Assembly (NCBI GenBank): GCA_947057405.1
Contig: CAMSEJ010000056.1
Location: 1 to 10,154, forward strand
DNA: 10,154 nucleotides
Source of the DNA: an uncultured Roseburia sp.
GTDB lineage: Bacteria > Bacillota > Clostridia > Lachnospirales > Lachnospiraceae
Reading direction: 5' to 3'
A program made the translations under genes and the position numbers. Numbering within the stretch: position 1 is the stretch's first letter; each line of letters opens with the position of its first letter. A model generated the notes under the pieces. The model was given only the letters and a program-made list of their open reading frames with translations, had not been told where the DNA came from and searched no databases. Shown in pieces: positions 1 to 8,311 of the stretch.

Positions 1-47
1 CTACACAAGGTACCACACTCTTTCCCTACACGACGCTCTTCCGATCT
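1..47 (+). other. Illumina P5 / TruSeq Read 1 adapter with i5 index (artefact)
   Basis: This is sequencing adapter, not genome. Bases 15-47 match the 33-base Illumina TruSeq Read 1 primer site (begins ACACTCTTTCCC, ends CTCTTCCGATCT). Bases 7-14 (AAGGTACC) sit exactly where an 8-base i5 index belongs, and bases 1-6 (CTACAC) are the end of the P5 flow-cell oligo. Genomic sequence starts at base 48. Read on the minus strand, the adapter encodes the contaminant peptide IGRASCRERV and supplies a false TAG stop at bases 3-1. Confidence 0.98.
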
Positions 48-1698
48 GAAGTCCCGTAAAGACAATCTGGATATCCTCCCCCGGCTTATGCCCCGAAAGC
101 AAAATCAGGTTCTTCGCCAAATCCACAATCTTAACCGGCTCGCCCATTTCCAGAATAAAAATCTCGCCGCCCTTTGCATACGCACCCGCCTGCAGCACCA
201 GAGAAACCGCCTCCGGAATCGTCATAAAATAACGGATAATATCCGGATGCGTAACCGTCACCGGCCCGCCGCGCTCAATCTGCTTCTTAAACAGCGGGAT
301 TACGCTCCCGTTGCTCCCAAGCACATTGCCGAACCGCACCGCCACATACTCCGTTTCGGAACGGTTGTTGTACGTCTGGATAATCATTTCGCAGATCCGC
401 TTCGACGCCCCCATAATATTCGTCGGGTTTACCGCCTTATCCGTGGAAATCATCACAAACCGCTTCACCCGGTAAAAATCAGCAGCCCGCACCAGCTTTA
501 GCGTACCGAGCACATTGTTCTTAATCGCCTCATTCGGGCTGTCCTCCATCAGCGGGACATGCTTATGCGCCGCCGCATGGTAAATAATATCCGGATGGTA
601 CGTCTCAAAAATATAATTCATCCGGTTGCTGTTGCGCACCGACGCAATCAAAACAACCATCTTTAAATCCGGAAACTTCACCTTCAGTTCGTTTTGTACA
701 TCATATGTGGAATTTTCGTAAATATCCACCAGAACCAGCATTTTCGGCCTGTGCCCCGCAATCTGGCGGCACAGCTCGCTCCCGATCGAGCCGCCGCCCC
801 CGGTCACCATCACCACCTTATCCGACACATACCCCATAATGGAATCCAAATCCACCTGGACCGGCTCCCGTCCCAAAAGGTCGTTGACGTCCACTTCCTT
901 TAAGCTGCTGATGCTGACATCCCCGTTCACCAGCTGATACATGCCGGGCAGACGCTTTAATTCGCATCCGGTCTGCTTGCAGATATCCAAAATCTGCTTC
1001 ATCTGCTGCGGCGACGCCGACGGCATTGCCACAATAATTTCATGCACATGGCGCTCCAGGCACTGTTCGATAATATCCCCGCGGCTGCCGACAATCTTGA
1101 CCCCGTGGATATAGCTGCCCACCTTTTCCATATTGTCGTCAATCACGCCGACCACCTTTTTTTTGAGGAAACGGCTGTTCTTAATCTCCTTAATCAGCGC
1201 GTTCCCGGCGTCCCCGGCGCCCACAATCAGCACGTTTCGCGTATATTCTGCGTCCCGCACCAGGTTTTTCACCGCCCGGAACACCCGGTAGCTGTAGCGG
1301 CAGACCAAAATCAGCCCGAACAGGAATATCCCGAAAAACGCATAATAGCTGCGCGGCACGGGATACCCCGTCTCGGGATGGGAAAACAAAATCATCAGCA
1401 TATTTAAAAAGGTTTCCACAATACAGGCGGATACCAGGTACATCATTTCCACTGCCCCGGCATAACTCCAAAGGCTGCTGTACAGCCTGAAAATCCAGAA
1501 CACAAGCAGCGTGGTAACCGCGGCCGCAGGAAGCGACTTCCACGCGTTTTCCAGAAAATCCAGCGGAACTTCGTCAAAATGAAAATCAAACCGCGCAGAA
1601 AGCGCCAGCATGCTTGCAATAAATACGGCGCAGAAATCATAGCACATCAAAAACACACGCCGGATCCACAGTTTTTTATCTTCAAATAGTTGTTTCAT
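48..1698 (-). CDS. CapD/WbpM-type membrane nucleotide-sugar 4,6-dehydratase, 3'-truncated
   Basis: Members of this family convert UDP-GlcNAc-type sugars to 4-keto-6-deoxy intermediates for capsule, O-antigen or glycoprotein sugars. Four hydrophobic segments lie near residues 14-34, 52-70, 84-105 and 117-135. A first Rossmann motif GAGDAG (160-165) is followed by the catalytic SDR domain with TGGGGSIG (299-306), the hallmark AAAHKHVPLME (375-385) and STDKAVNPTNIMGASK (418-433). Met429 stands where classical SDRs have the YxxxK tyrosine, which is normal for the large WbpM-like group. The ATG at 1698 has AGGAGA-like SD GGAGAG at 1708-1713, spacing 9. Genuine sequence ends after Leu550 in VFTGL; the family usually continues with PGEKLYEE-like sequence and is about 600-650 residues, so roughly 50-100 residues are missing. 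Everything from residue 551 onward is adapter translation. It is the last visible gene of the cluster. The exact sugar product cannot be told. Confidence 0.93.
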
Positions 1699-1748
1699 GG
1701 AATGTTTCTCTCCGTTGTAAGAATTTATAGAGGTTCGATCTTATTTGT

Positions 1749-1777
1749 ATTGTATCATTTCAGGCACAAAGGATCAA
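1749..1777 (-). promoter_or_regulatory. sigma-A-like promoter with extended -10, before the CapD-like gene
   Basis: On the minus strand a TTGATC -35 box (1772-1777) lies 17 bases from a TACAAT -10 box (1749-1754), and TG one base upstream of the -10 makes it an extended -10. It falls in the 130-base gap after the O-antigen-ligase-like gene and about 50 bases before the CapD-like start. The dehydratase may therefore have its own transcript as well as readthrough. The rest of the gap shows no terminator I can support. Confidence 0.6.
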
Positions 1778-1828
1778 TCCGGATCTTTCCCTTCCCAGTT
1801 TCCCCTCCTAATCCGAAAAGTATACGCG

Positions 1829-3814
1829 TCAATCCGTTTCCCGCGCTTTTTCATCGTCAAAATAAATTCCCATTACCACATACATTCCGTACCAGCAGAC
1901 CCATCCGAACGGCAGTTCCAGATTTTCCACAAAAAGCAGCAAAAAACAGCAGAGCATGTCCGCCAGCACGAAAAAAGCATACTCGTCCCCGAACAAATGC
2001 CGGCGGAAATACCGGAACGCAAACCAGAGATTAAACAAAACCATCAGAATATACGGAACCGCCGCAAAAATACCGTAGCGGTACATCATGGCAAGATACC
2101 CGTTGTGCGGCATACGGTTCGCCCCCAAAAAATGCGCCATATGCTTATGCCCCCACAGGTTTAATTCCCGCAGGTACGCCTTCCAGTAAACCGTCCTGCC
2201 GGTAGTCAAAGATTCCAGCGACGTGCTGTGCGTAAGCTTATAGAGCAGGCGGTTTTCGTTGCCCTCCTCCGCCGCCTGTACAGGCATCGTAAACGGGTGA
2301 TCCGTAATCGTATCCAGATAAAAATCCTTTTCAAACTTTACTTCCGTATCCAACAGGCGCGGGATATGGTATACCGCATTGCTGTCCGCCGCAAATCCGG
2401 CGCAAAACACCAGAAGATACAGCGCAAGCCCCAAAAGCCTGACCTGCCTGCGGCAAATCCAGAGTTTCAGGGAAAACAGTACCACCGCCGCCGCCATCGG
2501 CAGCATACTCGAAATGCTCTGCGTCTTCCACATCAGATCCGCGCAGATCCCAAGCGCTAAAATACGCCACAAATCCCCGCGCAGCGCTTCCGTATCCCGG
2601 CGGTCAAACTTAAGTTCCGCCAGAAACGCCAGCCCCGCAAACAGCAGATACAGGCCGAAAATACCCGGGCTGTAAGTAGCGCCCATATAACGGTATCCCG
2701 GCAGGTACGGGCGGAACAGCCAGCAGAATAAAAGATTCGGCCAAAAGCTCCAGATAATCCCCCGGATAAAATCCGTCAGCAGGTCTTTTCTGCACCGCAT
2801 ATTTCCCCACATAAAAAACAGAAAGCCCATACCGAACACCATAGCGTACCCCATAAAGGAATACCGTTTTGCCACAATCAAATCGGAAACCATACTGAGC
2901 GCCCAAAGCCCCATCCAGGACGCCGCCAGCTTATTCCTCCAGTTGAGCCGTTTTAACGGACGCTCCCAGCAAAGCAGGGCAGCAAAAAGAAGCGCAAGTA
3001 CACACACCAGCGCCAGGCAATGAAATTTGAATTTTTTATTGTAGATACCCAGAATAAAAGAGACCTGCATCAAAAGGAACACAAACGCAAACAATCCACG
3101 CCGGATAAGCGCCCTCTTCTTTGCCGGAATCCTGCTGCAAAGCCATTCGCCGTATCCGCCGGCGTATAAAAAAAGCGACTGTAAACCGTATACCGGAGCA
3201 TACCACGGGATTTTTTTCAGATACTTCCCAAAAACGGCAAGCAAAATGCCCGTAATAAAAAGATATCCCGCAAATGCGCACAGAAAATACTTCGGAAAAG
3301 AATGCTTCGAAGAAACCGGTTTTTTCGTCCGAAGCTGCACCTGATCGATGGAAAACGACAGGCCAGCCTGATCCGTAATCGTAATATGAAACGCCGCATA
3401 CTTTATGCCTTTGGGAACCTTGATGAGATTGTCCCCTTCTGAAAATACCGCTTCCATCTCATACACCTGCGTATAAGAAGCATCATAAAAGGTCAGCAGC
3501 GCGTCAAAGCTTCCCGTGCTGACGTTCGACAGCGGCATATAAATATACCTCCACCCGCGTTCCTCCGCACCGATTCCCTTGACCGCCGTTTCGGCCGTTA
3601 CGACCCATACCTGTTTTGCCTGGTCATAATACATCGTAGTATCATTCCCGTTTAACATCAAGTCACTCTTCTGCGTATCGTATACAGCCCCGACATCATA
3701 AAAACGGTCTAAACGGAAGGTACCGCTGATGAACATAAGGGAAACTGCCGCCGCCGCGCAGATACCGGATAAAATCCATACGCATATTCCGTAATATCTG
3801 TCTATCAACCGCAC
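1829..3814 (-). CDS. O-antigen ligase / Wzy polymerase-like polytopic membrane protein
   Basis: This is a 661-residue membrane protein with about a dozen hydrophobic segments. Near the C-terminus it has the arrangement of the O-antigen ligase/Wzy family (Wzy_C, PF04932-like): GRTVYWKAYL (539-548), GHKHMAHFLG (555-564), then PHNGYL (569-574) and a helix-forming YGIF. In that family such a segment forms the extracytoplasmic catalytic loop joining lipid-linked glycans. The first helix (about 11-30) is followed by a non-membrane domain of about 135 residues (31-165), rich in alternating beta-type sequence and ending FSIDQVQLR, before the next helix at about 174-195. That insertion is unusual for the family. 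The start is GTG at 3814-3812: GGAGG at 3824-3828 gives spacing 9, while the nearer ATG is only 2 bases from the SD and in another frame. The adjacent glycerophosphotransferase and GDPD suggest it handles a phosphate-bearing surface glycan. Polymerase versus ligase cannot be decided. Confidence 0.82.
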   Translation of the reverse strand: MRLIDRYYGICVWILSGICAAAAVSLMFISGTFRLDRFYDVGAVYDTQKSDLMLNGNDTTMYYDQAKQVWVVTAETAVKGIGAEERGWRYIYMPLSNVSTGSFDALLTFYDASYTQVYEMEAVFSEGDNLIKVPKGIKYAAFHITITDQAGLSFSIDQVQLRTKKPVSSKHSFPKYFLCAFAGYLFITGILLAVFGKYLKKIPWYAPVYGLQSLFLYAGGYGEWLCSRIPAKKRALIRRGLFAFVFLLMQVSFILGIYNKKFKFHCLALVCVLALLFAALLCWERPLKRLNWRNKLAASWMGLWALSMVSDLIVAKRYSFMGYAMVFGMGFLFFMWGNMRCRKDLLTDFIRGIIWSFWPNLLFCWLFRPYLPGYRYMGATYSPGIFGLYLLFAGLAFLAELKFDRRDTEALRGDLWRILALGICADLMWKTQSISSMLPMAAAVVLFSLKLWICRRQVRLLGLALYLLVFCAGFAADSNAVYHIPRLLDTEVKFEKDFYLDTITDHPFTMPVQAAEEGNENRLLYKLTHSTSLESLTTGRTVYWKAYLRELNLWGHKHMAHFLGANRMPHNGYLAMMYRYGIFAAVPYILMVLFNLWFAFRYFRRHLFGDEYAFFVLADMLCCFLLLFVENLELPFGWVCWYGMYVVMGIYFDDEKARETD

Positions 3815-3853
3815 TTTTCATGTCCTCCATATTTTACAGTGCTATTATTCTAC

Positions 3854-3882
3854 CTTATATTGGCATAAAAAACCAGTGTACA
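3854..3882 (-). promoter_or_regulatory. candidate weak promoter before the O-antigen-ligase-like gene
   Basis: The 104-base gap 3815-3918 is AT-rich. On the minus strand TGTACA (3877-3882, 4 of 6 to the -35 consensus) and TATAAG (3854-3859, 5 of 6 to the -10) are 17 bases apart. An alternative -10, TAGAAT, lies slightly nearer the gene but has a poor -35. The AT richness makes chance matches likely. No terminator was seen in this gap, so readthrough from the upstream gene is equally possible. Confidence 0.35.
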
Positions 3883-3918
3883 CCCCCAAAATTAAAATTT
3901 AATTAATATACTTCTCCT

Positions 3919-5508
3919 TTATTCAGCCCCGCTGTCTTCCCAGACTGCCACAAGCTCTGCGGTCATCCCCTCTTTTACAATCAGCTGCGGCATCCGTTCG
4001 CCTTCGACAAACAAATATTTCTCAACGACCGACCCGTCCCCGAAATCTATATTGCCGTGATACAATCCGTCGGTACAATACCAGTACTTAGAGCCGTCAA
4101 AAGCCAGCCTCAGATGCCACCCCGCAAACCCGCCGTCCTCTTTTGAAAACGGATTTGCCGGCACCCGGTCGAACCCGTCATTGCGAAAACCGATCGGCTG
4201 CGTCTTCTCTTTCGTCTGCTTCGGCCCCTTTACGCAGACCGCAGAAAACGGCTTTTGGCCGATTGAATCCTTTGCCTGTTCCAGCGCCGCCTCCGTTACA
4301 TAATCCGTACAAAGCGTATTCACGCCCATATCCAGCAGGTACTTCGCATAATCGGCGTCTTTTTTCACAGTATAACACATGGCATATAAGCCCGCGTTGT
4401 GAATTTTGCGGATCGTCTCGGGCGTTGCGAAGTTAGAACGCAGGGCGACCGCACAGATGTTGTGATCCAGGCAAAAATCCAGAACATGATCCAGCATATG
4501 GATCTTTCCTCCTGCCAGATACTGGTAATGCTTAAAATGATAAACCGCATCGATCTGCCGGTACATCTTGCGGTCCATGACCTGGATTAACAGCCTATCC
4601 AGCGCTTTCACATCATAGCAAAAATCCTCTAACAGCGCATGAATCCGCTGCCGGAGCGCTTTTCCATGCACAACATGCAAATCCACCTGGTACACGTCCT
4701 GCGGCCGCTTTAACACCTCCCGGTACAGCTGGCGTGCATCCATAATATCATGCCCGTGCGCCTTTAACTTCATGGCGCGCTCATAGGTCATATGCGCAAA
4801 TTCCTCGGAATAGGACACGCCGATGCACTTGCAGTTTTTTTCCTCCCACCCATGGCAGAGCACCAGGCGCTTATCCTCTGTAAAGGCCAAATCCAGTTCA
4901 AAATAACGGTAGCCGTTTGAGACGGCATTGTCATACGCCGCCTTCGTGTTGCAGTACGTATGCCCCTCCAGCGCGCCAAACGCGTGCGCCATCAGGGAAT
5001 TGGAATACATCGGATAGCCGTTTCGGAACGGCTCTCCCGTCTCCGAATGCCGCCACTGCGCCTGCAGCACGACAAACGGCGTATCACTTAAAAACAGCTC
5101 TCCGATGTCGTCCCCGTCCAAAAACAGGCGCGCGGGAGGCATGTCCGCAGAAAGAGGCTGCCATCCCTGCCCCTGCGAATACCAGAGCCATCTGCCGCCT
5201 TCCTTTTTGCGAGCCCAAAACCCCGTAAACTGTGCCTGCGCACTGTCAAATCCGTTTACGACCGGTACAGCCTTTCCGTCCCCAATTTCCTGAAGCGCCA
5301 TGCAGATCGTGCTTTGCGGCCCAAAAGAAAGCTCCCTGCCTTCCACGCGGCGCTGCTTAAACGCCGCCTTATAATGCATACCGTCTGCCCCGTTCCCCAG
5401 GTAAAGAACATACGGCCGCCCTCCTGTCCTCTGTCCGTCTATGGAAAATTCAGCCTCCTGCAAGAATCTTCGATAAATGCGTTTTTTAATTTTAGCTAAA
5501 ATTCCCAT
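3919..5508 (-). CDS. Glycerophosphodiester phosphodiesterase-like protein with flanking repeat domains
   Basis: The middle (about residues 172-412) is a GDPD-like TIM barrel: AHAFG with His175, Asn187 in CNT, FELDL with Glu204 and Asp206, LCHGW with His219, QVDLHV near 274-279, and a C-terminal YTV..(x)..GVNTLCTDYV (379-404). Canonical enzymes hydrolyse glycerophosphodiesters. Here the usual His-Arg-Gly is His-Ala-Phe, His-Asp is His-Gly, and the later IEIK acid is Asp276 in VDLH, so activity may differ. The barrel is flanked by two similar segments: residues about 92-152 (FTGFWARKKEGGRW to LQAQW) and about 461-523 (FAGWHLRL to LVAVW). Both resemble Listeria-Bacteroides/InlB B-type repeats. 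The N-terminus is basic and no signal peptide is visible, so it is probably cytoplasmic or membrane-peripheral. ATG at 5508 is set by an SD (5514-5519) overlapping the previous stop codon, indicating translational coupling. Likely role: turnover or remodelling of glycerol-phosphate units made by the neighbours (inference). Confidence 0.85.
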   Translation of the reverse strand: MGILAKIKKRIYRRFLQEAEFSIDGQRTGGRPYVLYLGNGADGMHYKAAFKQRRVEGRELSFGPQSTICMALQEIGDGKAVPVVNGFDSAQAQFTGFWARKKEGGRWLWYSQGQGWQPLSADMPPARLFLDGDDIGELFLSDTPFVVLQAQWRHSETGEPFRNGYPMYSNSLMAHAFGALEGHTYCNTKAAYDNAVSNGYRYFELDLAFTEDKRLVLCHGWEEKNCKCIGVSYSEEFAHMTYERAMKLKAHGHDIMDARQLYREVLKRPQDVYQVDLHVVHGKALRQRIHALLEDFCYDVKALDRLLIQVMDRKMYRQIDAVYHFKHYQYLAGGKIHMLDHVLDFCLDHNICAVALRSNFATPETIRKIHNAGLYAMCYTVKKDADYAKYLLDMGVNTLCTDYVTEAALEQAKDSIGQKPFSAVCVKGPKQTKEKTQPIGFRNDGFDRVPANPFSKEDGGFAGWHLRLAFDGSKYWYCTDGLYHGNIDFGDGSVVEKYLFVEGERMPQLIVKEGMTAELVAVWEDSGAE

Positions 5509-5518
5509 CGTCTTCTCC

Positions 5519-6694
5519 TCATTCTTTCATTTTCTGAATTAAGAAATCAACAATGCGCGCGGATGCCTTCCCGTCCGCCAGATAGCCAATCCGTTCCGTC
5601 AATGCGGCTGCTTTCCGCTCGTATTCGGCCTGGTCAAACGTCTCAATGCAGCGGATAAATTCATCGCTCGTCCGCGCATAGGGAAACGGCAGCTCGTCCA
5701 TGTCAAAATACATCCCTCTTGATTCCAGATAGTAATCCAAATCCGGCACATACATAAATGCCGGCTTTTTCGTCAGCATAAAATCCATAATTACAGAAGA
5801 ATAATCCGAAATCATAAAATCCGCCGCAACCGCCAGATCCTGCATATCGTGATACCCGCTGGCATCTATATAACGCGGCGTATCCGGCACCAGCTTTGCT
5901 GATTTCTTTGCGATCCGCGGATGCAGGCGGATCAGCATCTTCCACGGACAGCCGTACGTTTCCTCTAATTTATCAAGAACCCGTTCAAAATCCAAATCAT
6001 ACCATTCCAAAGACAAATCCGCCCGGAACGTGGGCGCGTAAACGGCCACCCTTGTGCCCTCCGGTATCCGGTAAAAATCGCGCACTTCACGCCGGATCTG
6101 CGGAGAACCGTTCACCAGGACATCCGTCCTTGCATCTCCCAGACGCAGAATTTCGCCGTGTCCGTAGAAAAATTCCTTTAACACATGCTCTTCCATCTCA
6201 CATCCGCTCGTTATATAGTCCACATATTCCGAATCCCTTAAATACATCTGATCCTTTTTGGGAAGCTTGCGGTCGGGATTGTAATTGTGCTTGTCCCTGC
6301 CTTCCTTTTTCAGTGTAATTCCGCCGTGAAAGGTATTCAAATAAACGGTTCCCTTTCGCTTATACACCCCCAACCTTAAAAGATCATTAAAATGGATATT
6401 GTTTATCCAGACTTTTGCCGTCATCAGCTCATAAATCGACTGGTTTCTGCGGCTGATGCGCACGCCGGCAGGCACATGCGCGTCTTCGTCTTTCGTCTTG
6501 CGGTTTAACATCCATACCAGATCATATCCTTCATCCCTGCGCAGAAATTCCTCGCAGATTGCCCTGGGATTGCAGCCGTAGCCGCTGCCGCCAAACTGCG
6601 TAAATACAATTTTCTTTTTCTTTACAGGTACAAAATGACCTATGAACCATGCTTCCGGTTTCTTGAGTTTGTCTTTGAAATGGTTTGCTCCCAT
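5519..6694 (-). CDS. CDP-glycerol glycerophosphotransferase (TagF/TagB-like)
   Basis: Enzymes of this family (PF04464) move glycerol phosphate from CDP-glycerol to a teichoic acid, lipid-linked glycan or capsule at the inner membrane face. The 391-residue protein is close to a single catalytic domain without the long N-terminal extension of B. subtilis TagF. Visible motifs are TFHGGITLKKEGRD (121-134, catalytic-type His123), GDARTDVL (186-193), YAPTFR (219-224), RLHP (256-259) with the second conserved His, and SDYSSVIMDF (296-305), which in the family contacts the donor phosphates. No transmembrane helix is evident; the basic N-terminal region (KKKK at 25-28) could aid membrane contact. ATG at 6694 has SD AGGGAG at 6701-6706, spacing 6. 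It is first in its transcription unit, and the GDPD-like gene follows after 10 bases. Donor substrate is presumably supplied by the tagD gene at 8357-8749. The family also includes ribitol and sugar-phosphate variants, so the glycerol assignment rests partly on that neighbour. Confidence 0.92.
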   Translation of the reverse strand: MGANHFKDKLKKPEAWFIGHFVPVKKKKIVFTQFGGSGYGCNPRAICEEFLRRDEGYDLVWMLNRKTKDEDAHVPAGVRISRRNQSIYELMTAKVWINNIHFNDLLRLGVYKRKGTVYLNTFHGGITLKKEGRDKHNYNPDRKLPKKDQMYLRDSEYVDYITSGCEMEEHVLKEFFYGHGEILRLGDARTDVLVNGSPQIRREVRDFYRIPEGTRVAVYAPTFRADLSLEWYDLDFERVLDKLEETYGCPWKMLIRLHPRIAKKSAKLVPDTPRYIDASGYHDMQDLAVAADFMISDYSSVIMDFMLTKKPAFMYVPDLDYYLESRGMYFDMDELPFPYARTSDEFIRCIETFDQAEYERKAAALTERIGYLADGKASARIVDFLIQKMKE

Positions 6695-6764
6695 CGTATT
6701 CTCCCTGTTTTTCTCTTTAATATAATTTTAATTTTCGTAATGTATTATATTCAGTTCTGTCTGC

Positions 6765-6793
6765 AGTATAACAAATTATGAAACAAACCGCAA
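6765..6793 (-). promoter_or_regulatory. sigma-A-like promoter for the glycerophosphotransferase operon
   Basis: On the minus strand TTGCGG (6788-6793) and TATACT (6765-6770) are separated by exactly 17 bases. The box pair starts only 7 bases after the T-tract of the preceding terminator and about 70 bases before the ATG at 6694, leaving an AT-rich 5' leader. The position between a terminator and the first gene of a tightly spaced operon makes this the best-placed promoter in the window. Confidence 0.65.
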
Positions 6794-6799
6794 GAACAG

Positions 6800-6850
6800 A
6801 AAAAAGCTGCCGGAGCATGACAGACAATACAAATGTCATACTCCGGCAGC
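6800..6850 (-). terminator. Strong rho-independent terminator
   Basis: Arms at 6806-6822 and 6834-6850 are 17 bases each and complementary throughout, except for one position that is a U-G wobble in the minus-strand transcript; the loop is 11 bases. The stem begins with GCTGCCGGAG. On the minus strand it is followed directly by six T residues (A at 6800-6805 on the plus strand). It begins 2 bases after the TAA of the broken AAA/DUF4143 gene and separates that unit from the next promoter. Confidence 0.93.
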
Positions 6851-6852
6851 CC

Positions 6853-8311
6853 TTATCCCTTTCTCTGCTCTTCTAAACGGCTCATCCTATCCTCCTCATA
6901 CGGAAATCTGCATCCAACTGCATAGATGGGAATTGCATAAATTTCCTTTCGGACACCGCCTCTCGTTTTACAGGCCAAATATCCCCTGTCTATTTTCTTA
7001 TCCTTTAAATAGACAAACAGCGAAGCCGGCTGACCCGCATCGGACGCTTTGATTTCAATTCCGTACTTTCTGTCCTGCCGGTCCACTATCATAAAATCCA
7101 GCTCATAATTACCATATACCGGGCAGCATGGTTTATCCCCTTTTACAAGACCGGTCCGATACAGCCGATACAGCTCCGTATACGCAAAATTCTCCGTAAG
7201 CACGCCCCGGACCGCCGCATTGTCTACCGGTGTCATCCGGGAGATGCAATTTGCAATTCCGCAGTCCATAAAATAAAACCGCCGTTCGTTTAACAGCTGT
7301 GAAACCTCACCCTGATTGTACAAATCACAGCTCCCCAGAATATTTGAATATTTTAACCATGAAACGGCGCGGTTGATCTCATCCCTGCTCACATGCTCTT
7401 TAGTCGAGTCTTTTACAAATGTCGTAATTTTCCCGATATCCTTTGACGATGTCCCCTTCTTCTCATATGCGATAGCCCGAAACGCCTGTTTGTAAACATT
7501 TTGAAAAATAATTTTACTTTTGGAATCGGTAAAATACGACGCGGACTCGTCCGTAAGTTTCATCCGCATCCCGCCCATGGATATCCATAGTAAGCAACGT
7601 TTTCCTGCTGCCAAACGCATCACAAAACTCCGCAAAAGACAGCGGCAGCATTTCAAGCCGCCAGACATTACCTGCCGGTTTAAAATACTGAGAATTCAAT
7701 GTCTTCCCCAGATAACTGCCGGTCACGGCAATATCGCACTTTAACCCCGCCTGCAGCGAACGGATACCGTTATAAACCGCCACGCTCTCCTGTATTTCAT
7801 CAATCACCAATATCGTATTTCGGGAATTGTCAAATTCCTCCAGCTTCATCCTCCTGCAATACCTTACCATGCCCAGATAACAGTCATCATTCAATACCGT
7901 CGCTTCAAACATACCGGCAGCCATCGCTTCCGCCAGATTAACATATATGATCTGCTCATAATTTTGACAGGCAAACTTCATCAGTTCGGTTGTTTTTCCA
8001 ATCTGCCTCGCCCCTGTGAGATACAATACAAAATCGTTCCGCTCCTCCTTCCATCTCCTCAAATCCTGCCGGATATCCCTCACCAGAGGATTCTTTTCGC
8101 AAATAGCATGATAAAGCTGCATTTGCACGGATTTCTTGGATACGGCCTTTCCGTTCTCCCCCTTCAGCAAAATTTTGTTTTGCCCGGTAACCTCTATATT
8201 ATCAAACAAATCTGCATTGTCCAAGATACTGTAATAAGGCTTGTATTCACAATTAACCATAAACCCGCACGTTTTATGGCTGCTGTTTTCTACCCTGTGT
8301 GTAACCTCCAT
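6853..8311 (-). pseudogene. Broken AAA ATPase with DUF4143 C-terminal domain
   Basis: The coding sequence is split over two frames. The first part (8311 to about 7560) has Walker A GARQIGKT (100-107), Walker B ILVIDE (167-172), TGSYLG (197-202) and MLPLSFAEFCDAF (221-233), the usual order for the AAA_14/DUF4143 family; its frame then runs out to a stop at 7514. The second part (about 7580 to the TAA at 6853-6855) continues with YFTDSKSKIIFQNVYKQAF, a winged-helix-like stretch, and a nuclease-like ELDFMIV...GIEIKAS segment typical of DUF4143. The linking region that family members normally have after SFREF, including a GG(Y/M)PE-type motif, is missing. One out-of-frame deletion near 7550-7580, perhaps 150-200 bases, would explain both the shift and the gap (inference). 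ATG 8311 has SD AAGGGG at 8321-8326, spacing 9. The gene follows tagD by 45 bases. The family's function is poorly defined; a simple one-base error is less likely but possible. Confidence 0.85.

Noticed and set aside
7..14. GGTACC (KpnI site) near the left end as a cloning scar
   Set aside because: It lies exactly in the i5 index slot between the P5 end and the Read 1 primer site, so it is part of a barcode.
418..433. Loss of the catalytic tyrosine in the CapD-like protein (residues 418-433) as evidence of an inactive enzyme
   Set aside because: Methionine in place of that tyrosine is the norm in the large WbpM-like dehydratases, so it is not a defect. The coordinates here are residue numbers of the protein at 48-1698.
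3820..3822. ATG start just upstream of the O-antigen-ligase-like gene
   Set aside because: It is in a different frame from the gene and only 2 bases from the SD; the in-frame GTG at 3814 has proper spacing.
7566..7580. Programmed ribosomal frameshift in the AAA/DUF4143 gene at the GGGCGGG run
   Set aside because: There is no usual slippery heptamer followed by a clear stem, and the missing family segment points to a deletion rather than recoding.
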